Positions 1 to 13,800 of a DNA stretch of 64,000 nucleotides are shown here, piece by piece; position 1 is the stretch's first letter, and every line of letters starts with the position of its first letter. This stretch comes from Lethocerus indicus (Eukaryota; Arthropoda; Insecta; Hemiptera; Belostomatidae). The notes below the pieces were generated by a model that saw nothing but the letters and a program-made list of their open reading frames with translations, was not told the DNA's origin and did not search any database. The DNA is taken from contig JACDQD010000006.1 in NCBI GenBank assembly GCA_019843655.1, positions 8,548,034-8,612,033 on the forward strand. The letters run 5' to 3'. The position numbers and the translations under genes were made by a program.

Positions 1-996
1 ATGCTATGTTCAGAAATAGACCAAACTTCAAACCATGCTTTGTTTTCCGCGCTTCTATCCACGCCCCATTTGTCCCTGCCCTGGCTGTTGCTTTGGAAAG
101 GAGAAGTTAGCTCATCCGAGCGAACGGGGCTTTGCGTACAGACTAATATAGAACATACCCAGAACAATGGAACTTATCTTAGTCCATAGTTCAAGAACCC
201 CTCAGTATCTATGTTCTCTTCTAAATGCAGAAACGCTAAAAACTATCTTCTACAGCAGAAAACTTTAATATGAAATTTTTCTCTAGGTGCCAGCCTCAAC
301 GCCCATAAATCGTATTAAACATTAACATTAAACAGTATATACTTATTCGCGAGTTTATTTACATGCAGAATAATTACACGCCAACATGTAACACGTCAGG
401 TCTGCCGTCCCTGAGAAGGGCCTTGTCCAGAATTAATTTGCATAAAGGTTGGGCGAGCGGCTATAGGTGAAATGTAACAGTTTATCGGACACCTTTAGTT
501 TTACTTGCCGGTGAACTCAAACAGAAATCTGCCTATCGGAACGGGAAGCGCCCGAAAGAAGAAGAAAACAACAAATCAAAAATATCTAGGCTGGAGCGCC
601 TCAATAATCGATCAATCTGTAATTCAATTAGCGGTGGCGGGGGGGAGGAGGGTATAATTATTGGAGGCTACCGTGGCCCGCCCCGGACCTTTATTACGGG
701 TTACCGGCCCCCGTACAGTGATTTATGCACACTTGCCTGCATTTAGTCCGCTCCGCCTCCCCTACCATCCCTTACCTGTTTTGTCCGCCGTAATCGGAAA
801 TTCTAGTGCCGGAATCGACTTGGAAAAATGGGCCGGAAAGAAGCGCTTTCTAAGGGCTTAAGAAATAGTAATCAGGAGCCTTACAATTGAATTCTGTATA
901 GCTAGTCACTTTAGTTTAATTTTCTTAAAATTCTCTCTTTATTTCTTCAGTTTTGCATAATAAAAATTACGATAAATTAACGCTTAATTCTTTCAG
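1..996. other. Intron of the Pax3/7 gene upstream of the last paired-domain exon
   Basis: The exon at 997 starts in the middle of the paired domain, after an acceptor (ttctttcag), so this stretch is intronic. I found no other paired-domain exon here in the three forward frames. Short open frames are not supported by composition or similarity. Confidence 0.7.
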
Positions 997-3955
997 GCTA
1001 ATAAAAGAGGGTCTCTGCGATCGAGGCAACGCTCCGTCGGTGAGCGCCATCTCACGGCTGCTGAGGGGCAACGACGGCGACGAGTCCTGCGACAAAAAAC
1101 TAACCGACGGTGAGCCCATTACGCAATTATGGTCATTATAATAATAGAAGCTGTTATATTATCGCGGCAGCTAAGAAAATATCCGCATCTTATTTTATCC
1201 TCTTATAACCAAAAGCGCGAATAAAGTATTTCGTAACCTTTGGTAATAATCGGGACCGCCGGTAAATGGGGATACGGGTTATGTTATGGTCAGCACGCGC
1301 ACCCACTACAAAGCGTCTTAAGAATTATACCTCCCGCTCAAATTATATAAAATAAGAGTAGCGTCAGTTGTTTCAGCAAAGACGAAGACGTCATCATTAT
1401 TGTGTCGGGTCAAATAGCGAAAATGGGAGGCTTTCTAACAATATTTTGCATCAAATTTCGCCTACTTATTTTACAACTTTATAACGAATAGTTAAAAAAT
1501 GAAGGTGTTATTATAGGAGTGTGCCTGTACACTTAAATAGTATCTTAATTATCTTCAGAGAATGTTGAGTGTACCAGGAGTGGAACAATACTCGATCCAA
1601 AACGAAAAAACAAACAGTCCCGAGTACAATCGCGCGCTTTCAACAAGTAGAATTTTCTAAGCCCGGACGACTAATGATTTTCAGAGGACGCGGTCATAAA
1701 AGTCAATCCTTCCAATGTTGATCTGATCTTACCGGGCGCAAGGACCCTTAGCAGTTTTATGAGATGGGGGAGAAACCGTAAAGAAATTTTCCGCTAAATT
1801 TGTTGCGCCCCAGTACAGTTTTTGCCCGGCCGACAGTCTTTCGTCTGGGGGCCTCGGTCGTTGTTTCAAGTCGCCGCCCCGCCCCCGGCTCCCGCGTATA
1901 CACAGCTGGCCTCTCTGTGGGCGTAAAAAAGATTAAAAAAGTGAAAATAAAAAAACGTATAGGGCCACCGCGACCCGTTCGCTCCCGTTTCCTCCCAGTT
2001 CGGGTCGCCCAACTCTTTTCCGGCGGGCCGCCTTTTTTTTTTTATGAACACCGGTCCCGCGTTTGGGACTTTTCATGTTTCGGCTTTTCTCTGAGCCTCC
2101 CCGACCTGTCAGCCTACCGCCGGTTCATTTGGGTACGTTGCAACCGATAAGGGACAACAAAAAATACCGGCACCGTAGCGTCCGCGCTCGGAATTATTAA
2201 CCCAATCCGTTATACCATATTATAAAATCGAAAAAATATACGAATATCTAGGTACGCCGGTTACTGGATATGCTTTTGTTCAAGAAAGGAAACACGAACA
2301 CGAGAGGAAACGAACGAATTTATGACACTTTTTTGTCGCATATCCTTTATTTCTATGTATGAAGGAGTCGACTAAATACCACCGCATTTATTAATAGTAT
2401 TACGAGCGGGTTCTTCGTCATCGTCATGTAGAAACATTTCTCGGTCGGTAGGATAAACGATCTTCTAGGCGGAGTCCGAATCCAGTGGACTCACGAACAA
2501 CAGTCGTAAAACACGGGAACACTACGGGAGATAAAAAACCTCTCCGCCAACTCGATGCGATAACGTTCACGTAAGCGGCAGCGTTTCCTCCGAAACGGCG
2601 ACAAAATTGAAAAGATAGGCGGGGCTATAAAAGACCGCGCAATATATCTCTGCCTCCGGTTCACTTGTATCTTACGATTCAAAAACTGGCATTAAAAAAT
2701 ATTATTCCATCGCGGTTTTTCCTTAATCTAATTGTTTTGATTATGATGCCTATTTCACAGAAACAATATCGGAACTAGTTTAGAATACCTGTTTTGTGGT
2801 CTGCGAGGGGTTGGAATACCGTAGATTTCGTGTGTTTCTGTTCGGCACTTTGGATGTTTTTTGGACGTCCTCACTGCACTGTCACTGTCACTTCTACTGT
2901 GGTGGTCGTCTGTTTGTCGTGTGTACTAAGTGATGACAGTGACTAAGGATGCTCAAAAAACATCCAAAGTGATCAACACCGCTACTGAAGATGGCGAGCA
3001 GCCGAAACCAGTCTAGCAAAAGACCAAACCAACTAGAGGAGACAGAAACACACGAAATCTAAAAAATCGGGACACATTTTTATCAGTATTTAAAAAAGTT
3101 CATTTACATAACTCTGTGTGTGTGTGTGTGTGCGTATCTCAATTAAATCCAGTGCCCTCAAAAGATTCGACTTCGCTATTCGTCTCAACGATGTTATTTC
3201 CGTTAAAGGTAATCAATCGGTGGTTGGCGGGGGTGAGAGCCCGCCCATAAAACTAGGAAAGTAATTATGAGGGCTCGAGCCAAGTCTCGGTGTTGAGCCT
3301 TTACCCTTGCCGCGTATTTCACAGTGTTAAGAGTTTCTTCTTAGGCTGCACATTTTTTCCCCTTTCACCGCAAATCTCAGCTTTTGGCGTTCATTAAAGG
3401 GGCACTTTTAACTTTCAACAACTGTACAACTCGACTGGAGATTAAATTAAACAATTTTCTTTTTATTATCGTAACGCGACTTATTTTTCAAAGCGACGGG
3501 AATCAACACGGCAGTCGTTAAATTGAATACGTTTTCAAGTTGAGCCAAAACGTAAATCGGAATGGATCTTAGGTGCAAAAACAGTTCTCCCAATATTTTT
3601 TATCCGCTATCTTTTTACCGCTTCGATGGTACATTGTCTGACCTCATTATGTTGGGCAAATTACCAGTACCTATTATCGGGACCTTTAGTAATGAGATAT
3701 TTGAGCGAGTGAAAGTGAAGTTTTCATGTTGTTTGAAGGCTTTTAAGAGGAGGCGGTCAGCTCAAAGGCACCGGCTGGCTCGGTTTCAATCTATTTCGAC
3801 TGGACAAACAACGACCGCAACAGCGAGCCGGCATTTTACGGCTGCCCCCCTCCGCAACTTTTACGGCCCCGCAGAAACGCCTTTTCATTTAATATCAATT
3901 ACTTTTACGCGACCCTAACTGCACTGAGGGGGCGTGGACTGTTGATTGCTCTCCC

Positions 3956-4034
<79 letters not shown>

Positions 4035-7000
4035 GTCTCTCTCCGTCTTCTCCCTGGCTATCTCATACTCCTTTTCTCCCTCCCATTCCATCCTACCTCT
4101 TCCCTTTTGTCTCCTCTTTCGCCGTTGCCATAAAATCCCGCCGAGATCCCTTCCCGTCTCCAGAGGTCTAAGGAACTGTCGCTCGGCAACCGGACTTTCC
4201 TCGGTCCATTAAACACTAATCCATCTACTGTTAAATTGATATAAAGTAGTCTCCTTTATTGCGTTTACTCCCCTTCCGCTTTAGCTATAATACCCTACGT
4301 ATGAAACAGTCCCGATATTACTGACGAAAACCTCATTCCACTGGAGCAATTTCGAGTCACCAATTGTCTGTTCCCGATGGCCGACCTTGAGTTTATCGTG
4401 CCGTGCAATGAACGGCACTGGAGCCTGGGAGCGGGGTGGTTTTAACGCGGGGGCAAGTCATGAGTCGGCCAAACGATCGCGATCCCCAAACCGCACCATA
4501 CCATATATGCCACCTCGACATATTCGCACCGCATTAACGGCTTTAATTCCGACATACATTGTTGAATCAGCAGTGAAAACCGGAAGTACAAAAAATTTTC
4601 AGACGGCTCCAAAGAAAAAGTAAAATTAAATATTTCTATACGTATATAGTATACCGAATATTTTACAGGAATATTTTTACTACCCGGACATGTCGGAATA
4701 CTATTTTTAGGTTCCTTAAATACACATTGGTAGCCGATGAAAGACAAAATTGGGCTGTAATATCATCAATAGATCAGTGCGGTAGTTATGAATCCTGCCC
4801 GGGTTATCCACTGTGCATCATTTCGACGAGACTGAAACCGGTATTGTGAAACCGAAGACCGGTAACAGCGCTTCATCGACACTGGAGGAGTGCTACAGTC
4901 GGGACAGTACGTCGGCAATGAAACTCCGACGGAGCGTCGTCATCGACGATCGATATAACTCTCCGTCCGGTCGGACGCGTTAAAATAGCGCATCCGGTTG
5001 AGCAGTACAGGAACGGTTCTGGAAATATTTTTTCCGGTTTAAATATACTGAGCTGAGAAGGTGGTAGCGGCGGGCGAGTGGAGCAGTGGTGGCAAACTAA
5101 AAGAAGAAGTGGCGGACCGAGGGGGAAGGCCATAAAGAACGGTCCGGGCCCCCACACCGGTGACCCCCCCTCCACCCTTCCGCCTTCCCCTCGTTCAACT
5201 CCGCGTCGTTTTGCCCGGTGCGCGCCTCAGAATTCCTCACCGGTGATGTCTCTGTCCGTCCGCGGTCCAGTACTCATTTTGCTCCGCTTCGACATACACG
5301 GCCGCTACTCCGAGCCTTTCCGCCTTTCACGCTTTCGCTTTTCTCCCGGGACGCTATTTAAAATATCCGGTCTTTTCCGACGCTGAAAGACAGAGCGCGT
5401 TAACAGTTTCCAACTCTTACGGTTGCAGTATCGAGGCCTATCTCAATGCTATTTTTAACCGACTGGAATCCATTCGAACGGCGGGGGTTGTAAAATATCG
5501 AAAGAAAGTCGTCCGCTTCCGCATTCCGTCAGCAGCATTGCCGGACGGCAGCATTCGGGTAGTAACAGTGCAGTGAGATTGAAGACGAGTGATCGCCATC
5601 TGGAGATCTAGCGCAGGACCGAGTTTAAGATGAAAATACGAGCCCTCGCGGGCCTCCAAAGAGGTATTCGAAAGGAAACGTGTGTTCTCCTCTATATCCG
5701 CGTCCAATTATGTGCGAATAATCCTCCGAATTAAGTCTTGTATTTCTCACTACACGACTGTAAACGGAGTACAATCGTCGTTCCCCCGTTTGTAAAACAA
5801 GAAATAATCGCGTAAAAATAATTACGCGAAAAACTGCCCTCGGGAGAAGTCCGTTGATTAAGTGTTATCAGAATTGCGGAACGCGTCCCTTGAGTGCTCA
5901 CTTCCTTCGTCACGAGATCGGTTAAACAGGAAATGCTCTTTCGATAAGGCCGGCGTTCCAATTCGGCCCACGGCGGCCGAGACAAAATCTGATCTCATAA
6001 TTTGTCGCGAAGAAAGCCAGGTGTTCACGCGATGTGAGTGAGCCCTTCGCCTGCTTCAATCTGTGACCAGGGGCAAACGCGATAATCTCGGACATAACCG
6101 CAACATGAGCAATATTTGAGGGAAACGGGAAATATTACTGGACTATTCGATATTCTACTATTGAATTATTCTAAAATATATATTTTTATATAGCAAATTA
6201 ACGTGACGACGACGTTTCAGATATATCTTTTACAGTTGCATGAAAGAACTGGATTTCCTGTTTTAAACGATCGTTATTTCCGATCATATCAATTTGTTCG
6301 ATCTAATTAATTCGTGGATACTTGGGCCAGTGAGGACTTGAACGCTCCATCAAGAGGTTGGTTTTTGGGTTAGGTGTTGTGCGAGGGCCGCCGGTCGCTC
6401 AGATCCCGACCTGTAATTAGAAACTTATTACGGCCCAACCCTCTGTGCCCCCAACACTCGCTGCTGTCGTAAAATAGACTCTAGGCCCACGTATTTCCAA
6501 GGAAAACCGATGGTATTTAGATTAGATCTGTTTTTATTTTAAACTGCCCGAGGTCACAACAAAAAGTTATGTCAAGAATAAGTTCAAGGGACCAGCCGCG
6601 ATTGTATAAGCAAAACTTTTATTGCAAGGTGTTTATCTCTCCCGGCTCGGAACTGTGAGTTCCAACCATACTGACGATGGCGAGAAGCCTAAACCAGTCT
6701 AGCTTTGAGCTAAACAAGATAGGTTAATTTATAATTTCGTAAAATGTTACAAGTCAATACGAATTCATAAGTATGATTACTATCATAGTTATCTTTATCT
6801 GTTCTCATCTCGGCCACGGCTAACATTGAAATCTTAGATTCTGATTAGTCATTTTTCTTACCTCAGTGGAGATAATATGAGTAGCGGGTTTGAAAGTACT
6901 TACAGCAAGTATTCTGTCTAATTGCATTCCTTTTCATCTTTCCTTTACATTTCTTTTCCGTTTAATCACGGTGTACACCGCAGCTAATGACTCTTTAAAG

Positions 7001-7740
7001 CCTATTCGTATGGATTGAATGATCGCAACAAAGTGAGACTTTTTTTTAAAGAAAGCGAGATACCGACGTGAAGTGACGTTTGCTTAATTGCCGCCTGGGG
7101 GGAAGAAAGATCTCGGGTAGGGCCCCTTCGTGAAGCGATATATTTCAAATTATGTTATCTAATGATGATCGATCAGAGTCATTAATATCGCCGCGGATCT
7201 TGGTTCGAATCCAAACTTGATCTTGAATTCCCAAGCATAATTTGCACCGGGAAATCGGAGGAACCCGGTCACTCCGATTATATCGTCCGGTATAACTTTT
7301 GTAAACCGAGACCGTCAATATAATATTAGTTGGTTAAAGTACAATAATTAAAACTCCCGAAATAAATACTCGGTGAGAGGCCATTGAGCCCAAATCCGGG
7401 TTCTTTTTTCGCGTTGAAGATTCACTTTTGAACGTGTGTAGTATTAAATCTGTTTTACGGAAATCATTATGGAAATTATAAAATCGGCTTATGTAATGCT
7501 CGAATTCGGTTTAGTTTTATTGAGGGCTGAAAATAATCACTTCTTATAGGCTATAGTCTTACTGGCAAAATTTACAGTCAGCGATTTAATCGAAAAAATT
7601 GGGTTATTAACCCGTCCTTCGAGATGGTCCAAATTCGACCGGGGTAGTTGAGAAGTTCAGTTTTTCTGTTCGAGTTTGACCAGACTGTACCTTGATTACT
7701 AAGTGGCTATTTCTAAATTAATAACCGAGAGAGAAGGAGC

Positions 7741-7775
<35 letters not shown>

Positions 7776-7784
7776 GGCTCTCTC

Positions 7785-7845
<61 letters not shown>

Positions 7846-10800
7846 CTCTCTCACCTGTGGGAGACCTCCCACCTCACGCCCGGCTTCCGTTCCCCATTCC
7901 CAAATTAATTGAACCGGATCACAAGAAGCTCAGCCCCGAAGCGCTGGGCCTCACGCCGTGCCTAACACCGCTCCTGGTTCCAGTGGAGCGGACTTTGAAA
8001 CAATAAGGCTAAAATCAAACGAGTGTTGATAGATAGTTGAATGACACAGTTGGAATCCAAGTTTTTGAACATTTTTAGGCTAAATAATTAAAAGGTTTAA
8101 GGGAGGGCGAGAAAAGTTATCCGAAGTTTGCCTCGATAATCCGAGTCGCTGAGAAAGGCAGGTCAGACTGTAAATTGTTGTTCTTATCTTTAAATCGAGG
8201 TTCCAATTTCGAAAAGCGCTTCAATTAATCTACATTTTAGTGTCTTAAAATGGGTATAACTGCGGGACGGGCGCATTTATAAAAGTCTAGAACCTTATCG
8301 GAGATCGCGTTCCTGCCGCCCTCCGAATATCCTGGAAACGTCCGAACCGAATCAATACCGCGCGTTCATCAATCTCTCACGGCGGCCCAGAACAGAAACC
8401 CGCTTCATAAATTCATTAGGGAAGAACTTTTTATTTATTTTGGTTAACGAACGGCGATGTTTATCTGCGGCTCAATGCCCGTATTAATACGTGTCATTCG
8501 AGTCCCCCGGCCACCGTTAATTTATTCATAAATATTTATGACCGGAACATTAATCATATTAATAGTGACAACTATCTTGTTCCAATTCCCTATTAGGAAT
8601 TGAGTTGTAAATAATAGTGGGGGGAAGGGGAAGCGGGGAACATTAGCATAACGTTATATATCAAGCGGCTCGTCTCCGTTTAGGACATTTGCCGCGGCTC
8701 GAAAACAGTGTTGTAATTTCCATAATAATATTCGATGATAAAAAAAAATTAACGTATATCGTCGACTCGGAAGCCGTGAAATTCTCTAATATATACACGC
8801 GGGAAGAAGGACCGACGCTCCGATATGTACGGCTAGCAAAAATGGCGCAATTAAGGGATGAGCAAAACAAATGGGGTTAGACCGGATAATAAATGGAGTA
8901 ATTGCGAGGAGTAAGCGATTCGGGATTTGAAAGCTGGATGATAATCGTTAGTGGGTTTCGCAAAGGGGGCTCCCATCGTAGGGACCACTCGGAGCCGAGT
9001 TAATGGAGCCGGCAAAGCAGGCGCGCGATTGCGGTTCATCGACTTGATGATGAAAATCCGGACAAAAAGCACCCATGGTCCACGACTACTCCAATCTCTG
9101 ACCCGTACAGTGATAACGGAAAGGGACCGAGGACATACCGATCAGGAAAACGCAGGATCCGGTCAGATTATAGTAAAGAAAGGAATCTGAATAAGAAAAA
9201 ACCAATATGGAAGTGCGCTAACTAATATGGAACTAATGTGGGGAGATAAGCCGCACTCTACAGAAAATGGGCGAACCGTTGTGAACCCTGATGGGTTATG
9301 AATCGACGAAACTAAATTGCACATATAATATCTAATACGAAATTAATTCCTCGTCCAATAATCTTCAGCTACTAATCGGATTCTAGTGGATCCAATCTAG
9401 GGCATATTCAATCTATATCCCGGAAGGTTTCCGATGCGGGTTCCTGATACCGTAGAACCCCCACCGGGTCAGTATGTAAGAATTGATTTTTTTTTAATTT
9501 CTTCTTTTCAAACAAGCGACACGTCGGCATTTAAAAACATATGACTAATGGAACGAAAGGACGTGAAGAGTTATCGGTACGTTTTTACGGCCGAGTCGAG
9601 GCTGGAGCAGCTAGCTTATCGGCCCATAAACTTAGTTCCGGTGGCCCAGAGCGGCGGAAAATGGAGATTGGAGGCGACAACTTTTCGTGATTACAGAAAC
9701 GAAACCCGCTTTAAGGCGCCGTGATTCCTATTTTATTCTGTCCGCATTCAAACGGCAGGAGGGAATCCCGATATTTCGTATGAATCATTCGGTTGGGGCG
9801 GGAGATAGATTGAGATTGTCGGGAAGTGAGAGGCGGCGGCCCCAGGGGGGATTTGTCAAAGTCAGGCCCCGGGGTGCCCCTCCTAATACGCCCGCCCATT
9901 AAGACCGGCAAAACATCAATTAGAACCGACCCCCCCCCCTCAAACAACATACTATTACCGTTTAAATAAACTCGGAAATGCTTCGTAGGCACTTACACCT
10001 CGGGGCCGGCCCGTGACAAATACTAATATCGTGTAACAACCTATTGCCATCGGGACCGACGGTTAATTCGCTTTGAGCCCCCCACCATTCTATCAAACAG
10101 CATGACGCAATAGGCTGGTATATCAACTGGTAAATGATTAGCCGGTAAAAATCAGCCAATAAATATGTACGGGATTTGTGATAGTATAATCAGTACAAGA
10201 CATTTAAAGCAGCGTTTTACAATGCGTACAAGTACTACTAGAAGTACACTAGAAGGCTTCTGATGAGTCACTGTCGAATTCATAGAAGAAAGTTCAGGTT
10301 TACTTTAGTTTGTTTAAGTTTACATTCCTGCCCTACGAATTGGTCAGTTATTGATCAAATGCTTTCAAGTTGATTTGTCACAATAATATGTCGTGTACTG
10401 AATTACACTCGTTTATAATTGCTCGACATTTTTGCGTGTTCCTCTAACTAGTGTTGTAGTTCTTCCCGATGTCTTGACACTTACAAATAAATAACTGCAC
10501 CCATCTAAATTTCTCTATATTAATTTTTCTATCGTAAGAATTACTGGTACTAATTTCAGTATAAAGCTCGTAGTAAATTTCTGTCCTCTTCTGTGTAAGT
10601 ATTAAGGTTATTTAGAAAATGTACTACCGTAAGAATCCTTACGGCAAGTTATCCCTGGAATAGATCCTAAAGTAAACGCAAAATGATTGTTGTAAAATTA
10701 TTATTATAAAAAAAGTAACCGTTTCTACGAAATATTTGAAACATTTGCTATAATTGCATTGCCATAACCGCTTTTGAGCCGCTACTGCCATAAAGTATTT

Positions 10801-13800
10801 ACAGGAGCCGTTGGGGGCCCAGTGCGCCCACACGTCGGCCTTCCTCAATATTTCAAACACGATATTTAGTGTGAAAATCGAACTAACGAGGAGCCGGCCA
10901 ATTAGGGGGCCGTTTAAACTGCCGTTAATGATCATAATTATTATCCAGGGCTGGGCCGTATATTTCAGAAAATACCGACGCCAGTGTTGCATTCGGAGAA
11001 TGAATTATGTCGAAATTAACGATTTTTTTTTTTTTATTTTTATTTCGCTCCTCCCTCGGCCGTCGGCTACCGGCTTTTCGGTTCAAGTGTCTGTCGTAAT
11101 TGTTCGGCTTGTCTAAATTTAGGTCTGCCGGAATGAAATATCGGAAGGAATTATTCTCCCGTGCCCCAAATTTGTACTTTTACCAATCGCATTTTTATTA
11201 ACCCGGAACTATAAACATCTATTATTACCCCGCTCCCGTTCCCTCCTACAATAGTGTCAGACTCGCAGTTGTTAGTTTAATACAAGAATACACAACCGTA
11301 ATTATTGAATAAAGAAAACGGAGGTTGTTCGAGGAAAAATTATTCAATAACAGCGAATATTAATTCGATACATTCTGAGCATTGATGAAGATACGAATTA
11401 TAGAATTAGAAATATATGAGAAAGTGTTCGATAGAATCGGCGAGCGGAGAAGGGCCGACGAACCTGAGTGGGCGAGGATCCGTCGGTAAAAGTGACATAA
11501 GACAAAGGCAACGACCGTGACGAAACTCAAAGGGAGGGAGACTCTTCCACTGTTATTTCCCCGGGAGAAAAACGACCAAAGGGGTCGGCAGCCTGGAGTT
11601 AAAATTGGTATCAGTATAGTTCGTTCAAGCGGCCCTCATCACGGGCGGCTCTCTGCCCCGCGCCCACTGGGGAGAGGAGAGAGGGAGCGAGCGAGGGAGA
11701 AAGGGAGCGAGGGAGAGAGGGAGCGACGGAGAGAGGGAGCGAGGGAGAGAGGATGGCTGGGTAATGCCGGCCCCCATCTGACCGGCCTAATAGGGCCGCA
11801 GGGACCGTTGAACCCTTTCCCAGAACGATCCCCGGAGAGTAGATTTATGAATTTCAAAAAACGGAAAAAAAAGCACTTGACCTCAATTAATGCTTTGCCC
11901 GTTACGGTATTATTTAGAATACAGTATTCTTCACGGGAAAATATCCAACCGATAACGTACCGGTTTTCAGATATCTTATCGTCATGGCGCCGCACCCGCC
12001 GGCGGGACCACATATATCGCCGACCTTTTCTGTCGCCTTACAATTGTGGTAGACGCCTTATCTCTATAATATCTAAGCTACATCTACGTTGACTGTCCTC
12101 TCTGAAGAAACAGCCGACGTCTGCGGCAAGTCGGTACTTCTAGCCAGACAATTATCTTTCAACTTTAAACCGAAAAAGTATCAATTACAACACCACCTTG
12201 AGACAGGGTTTGAACAGTCGGCAGTAGAAGGTTTACCGGAAAGCATAAACCTGTTTTGCCCGCGTTTACTCTTCTCTCTTTTTTTGTATTCGTATCTTAG
12301 TCTGTGATCAAAATGTATTTGGCTCAGTGGAGAGTGAAAAAAAATTTAGGTCCCGCTTGTACCCCCGACTGCCATAAGACTATTCGCGGATTGTATGAAT
12401 TTGTTTTCTTTTTTTTAATAAATGAAAGAAACATGGCCAATATTGTGACAGGTTGAATTGAGCCCGGTGGCCCAACAGGTGGCCGCTTAGGTGTAACTCT
12501 AGCCCGGCTATAGTGCGAGGGGTCTCAGGGGATTGTGTCGAACAGCGGGCGGTAATAGACCGAGGAACCGCCAAGACAAAGCGTCCGCCCTTCCCATTAA
12601 CCAACCCCTCTATTCTTAATAGTCTCCCTTACTTATGTGATCTCGACCTACAGTGAGATTCACCCTTTCTTTGGGCCCCCCAAGTCTGGATCTAGGTATT
12701 AAATAGGGGGTGGAATTATCTGAATTTGATTGATTGGATTTATTACAGAAATTAATTAGTTAATTACTGGATATTAACCATACCAGTCTATTACTCACAC
12801 GATTAAATATTAATTTCGGTACACCAACTATGGCTCTGGCAATAATTCTTCTTGCTGCTTAATTCCCATTTTCAGATTCTCGAATTCAAACATGAGAATT
12901 TTCATCGTTAATTGTGTCATCCATTCTAAATTGAGCGTTTAGAATTTACACCGACGAAAATGTTAACAAACGAGTTCCTGTGTCACGATTCATGCAGTAA
13001 ATATTTTCGTGGCTTTGTCCGAGTAAGATATTATACAATGAAAATAATAAAATGTAATTTATTTTCAGTGAAGGGGAGCGAGGGTTCGGACTGCGAGTCG
13101 GAGCCCGGCATACCGCTGAAGAGGAAACAGAGGAGGAGCCGAACGACATTTACCGCTCAACAACTCGACGAACTGGAAAGGGCTTTCGAACGAACACAAT
13201 ACCCGGATATTATACCAGAGAGGAATTGGCGCAGAGGACGAAACTGACGGAGGCCAGAATTCAGGTGAGAAGACCTCACGGTGAATTACCAACGGACAGA
13301 CTCTTAAATTTACTTTTTGGTCATCTACTTTCTAAAACGCTGAGTCTAAAATGGCAAAATATGAACGAGGAATGATACGACGATTTACGATATTTGCAGG
13401 TTTGGTTCAGCAACAGACGCGCCCGGCTGAGAAAGCAGCTGGCCAGCAGTTCAGGGGGCGGCTACACCGGCCTGCCCATGAACTATCCACCGCCTCCAGG
13501 GCCCACCGCCGCCCCCACCGCCCCGTCACCGTACATGATACATCAGCCTCTACCAGACCCGACTCCGTTTTCGCATCCAACCCACTGTCAGTACCCACAC
13601 GAAACTAAATACGCTATTTGTGTATTTTAAACATCCTCATTTTAACTGTACGATGCATTATAATTAGAAATTAATAAATCTTGTAATTGCCTCGGTTACG
13701 TTTATTTTATAATATTTATTATATAATTTCCTCGAGGCTTAGTAAGTAATGATTGTATATTTATTTTTGTTTTTTATCTTTCAGTGGGAGAACAGAACCC

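Larger units (their letters stand above)
1110..13068 (+). other. 12 kb intron of the Pax3/7 gene
   Basis: The donor gtgagc at 1110 and the acceptor attttcag at 13061-13068 are phase-compatible (G|TG, Val). The intron is rich in CG dinucleotides and in homeodomain-type TAATTA and ATTA cores, as expected of a developmental gene intron that holds enhancers, though no individual enhancer can be proved by eye. It contains two hammerhead-bearing repeats (2775-3060 and 6640-6712), CT and GA tracts and a GA-rich minisatellite. No convincing exon was found. Confidence 0.7.

Noticed and set aside
1800..2150. 116-codon open frame on the plus strand
   Set aside because: Biased Arg/Pro/Val composition and no motif; within an intron.
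7202..7213. tRNA B-box-like ggttcgaatcc
   Set aside because: No A-box at the right distance upstream and no acceptor or anticodon stem can be formed.
10258..10285. CTGATGAG followed by GTCGAA, hammerhead-like
   Set aside because: The bases that should form stem II (GTC and GTC) are not complementary, and the A after GAA is missing.
10627..10644. 7 bp perfect hairpin ccgtaag-aatc-cttacgg
   Set aside because: Too short to mean anything alone; no repeat copies seen.
11517..12092. 191-codon open frame on the plus strand in the Pax3/7 intron
   Set aside because: Much of it is translation of the GA-rich minisatellite; no domain, no splice context.
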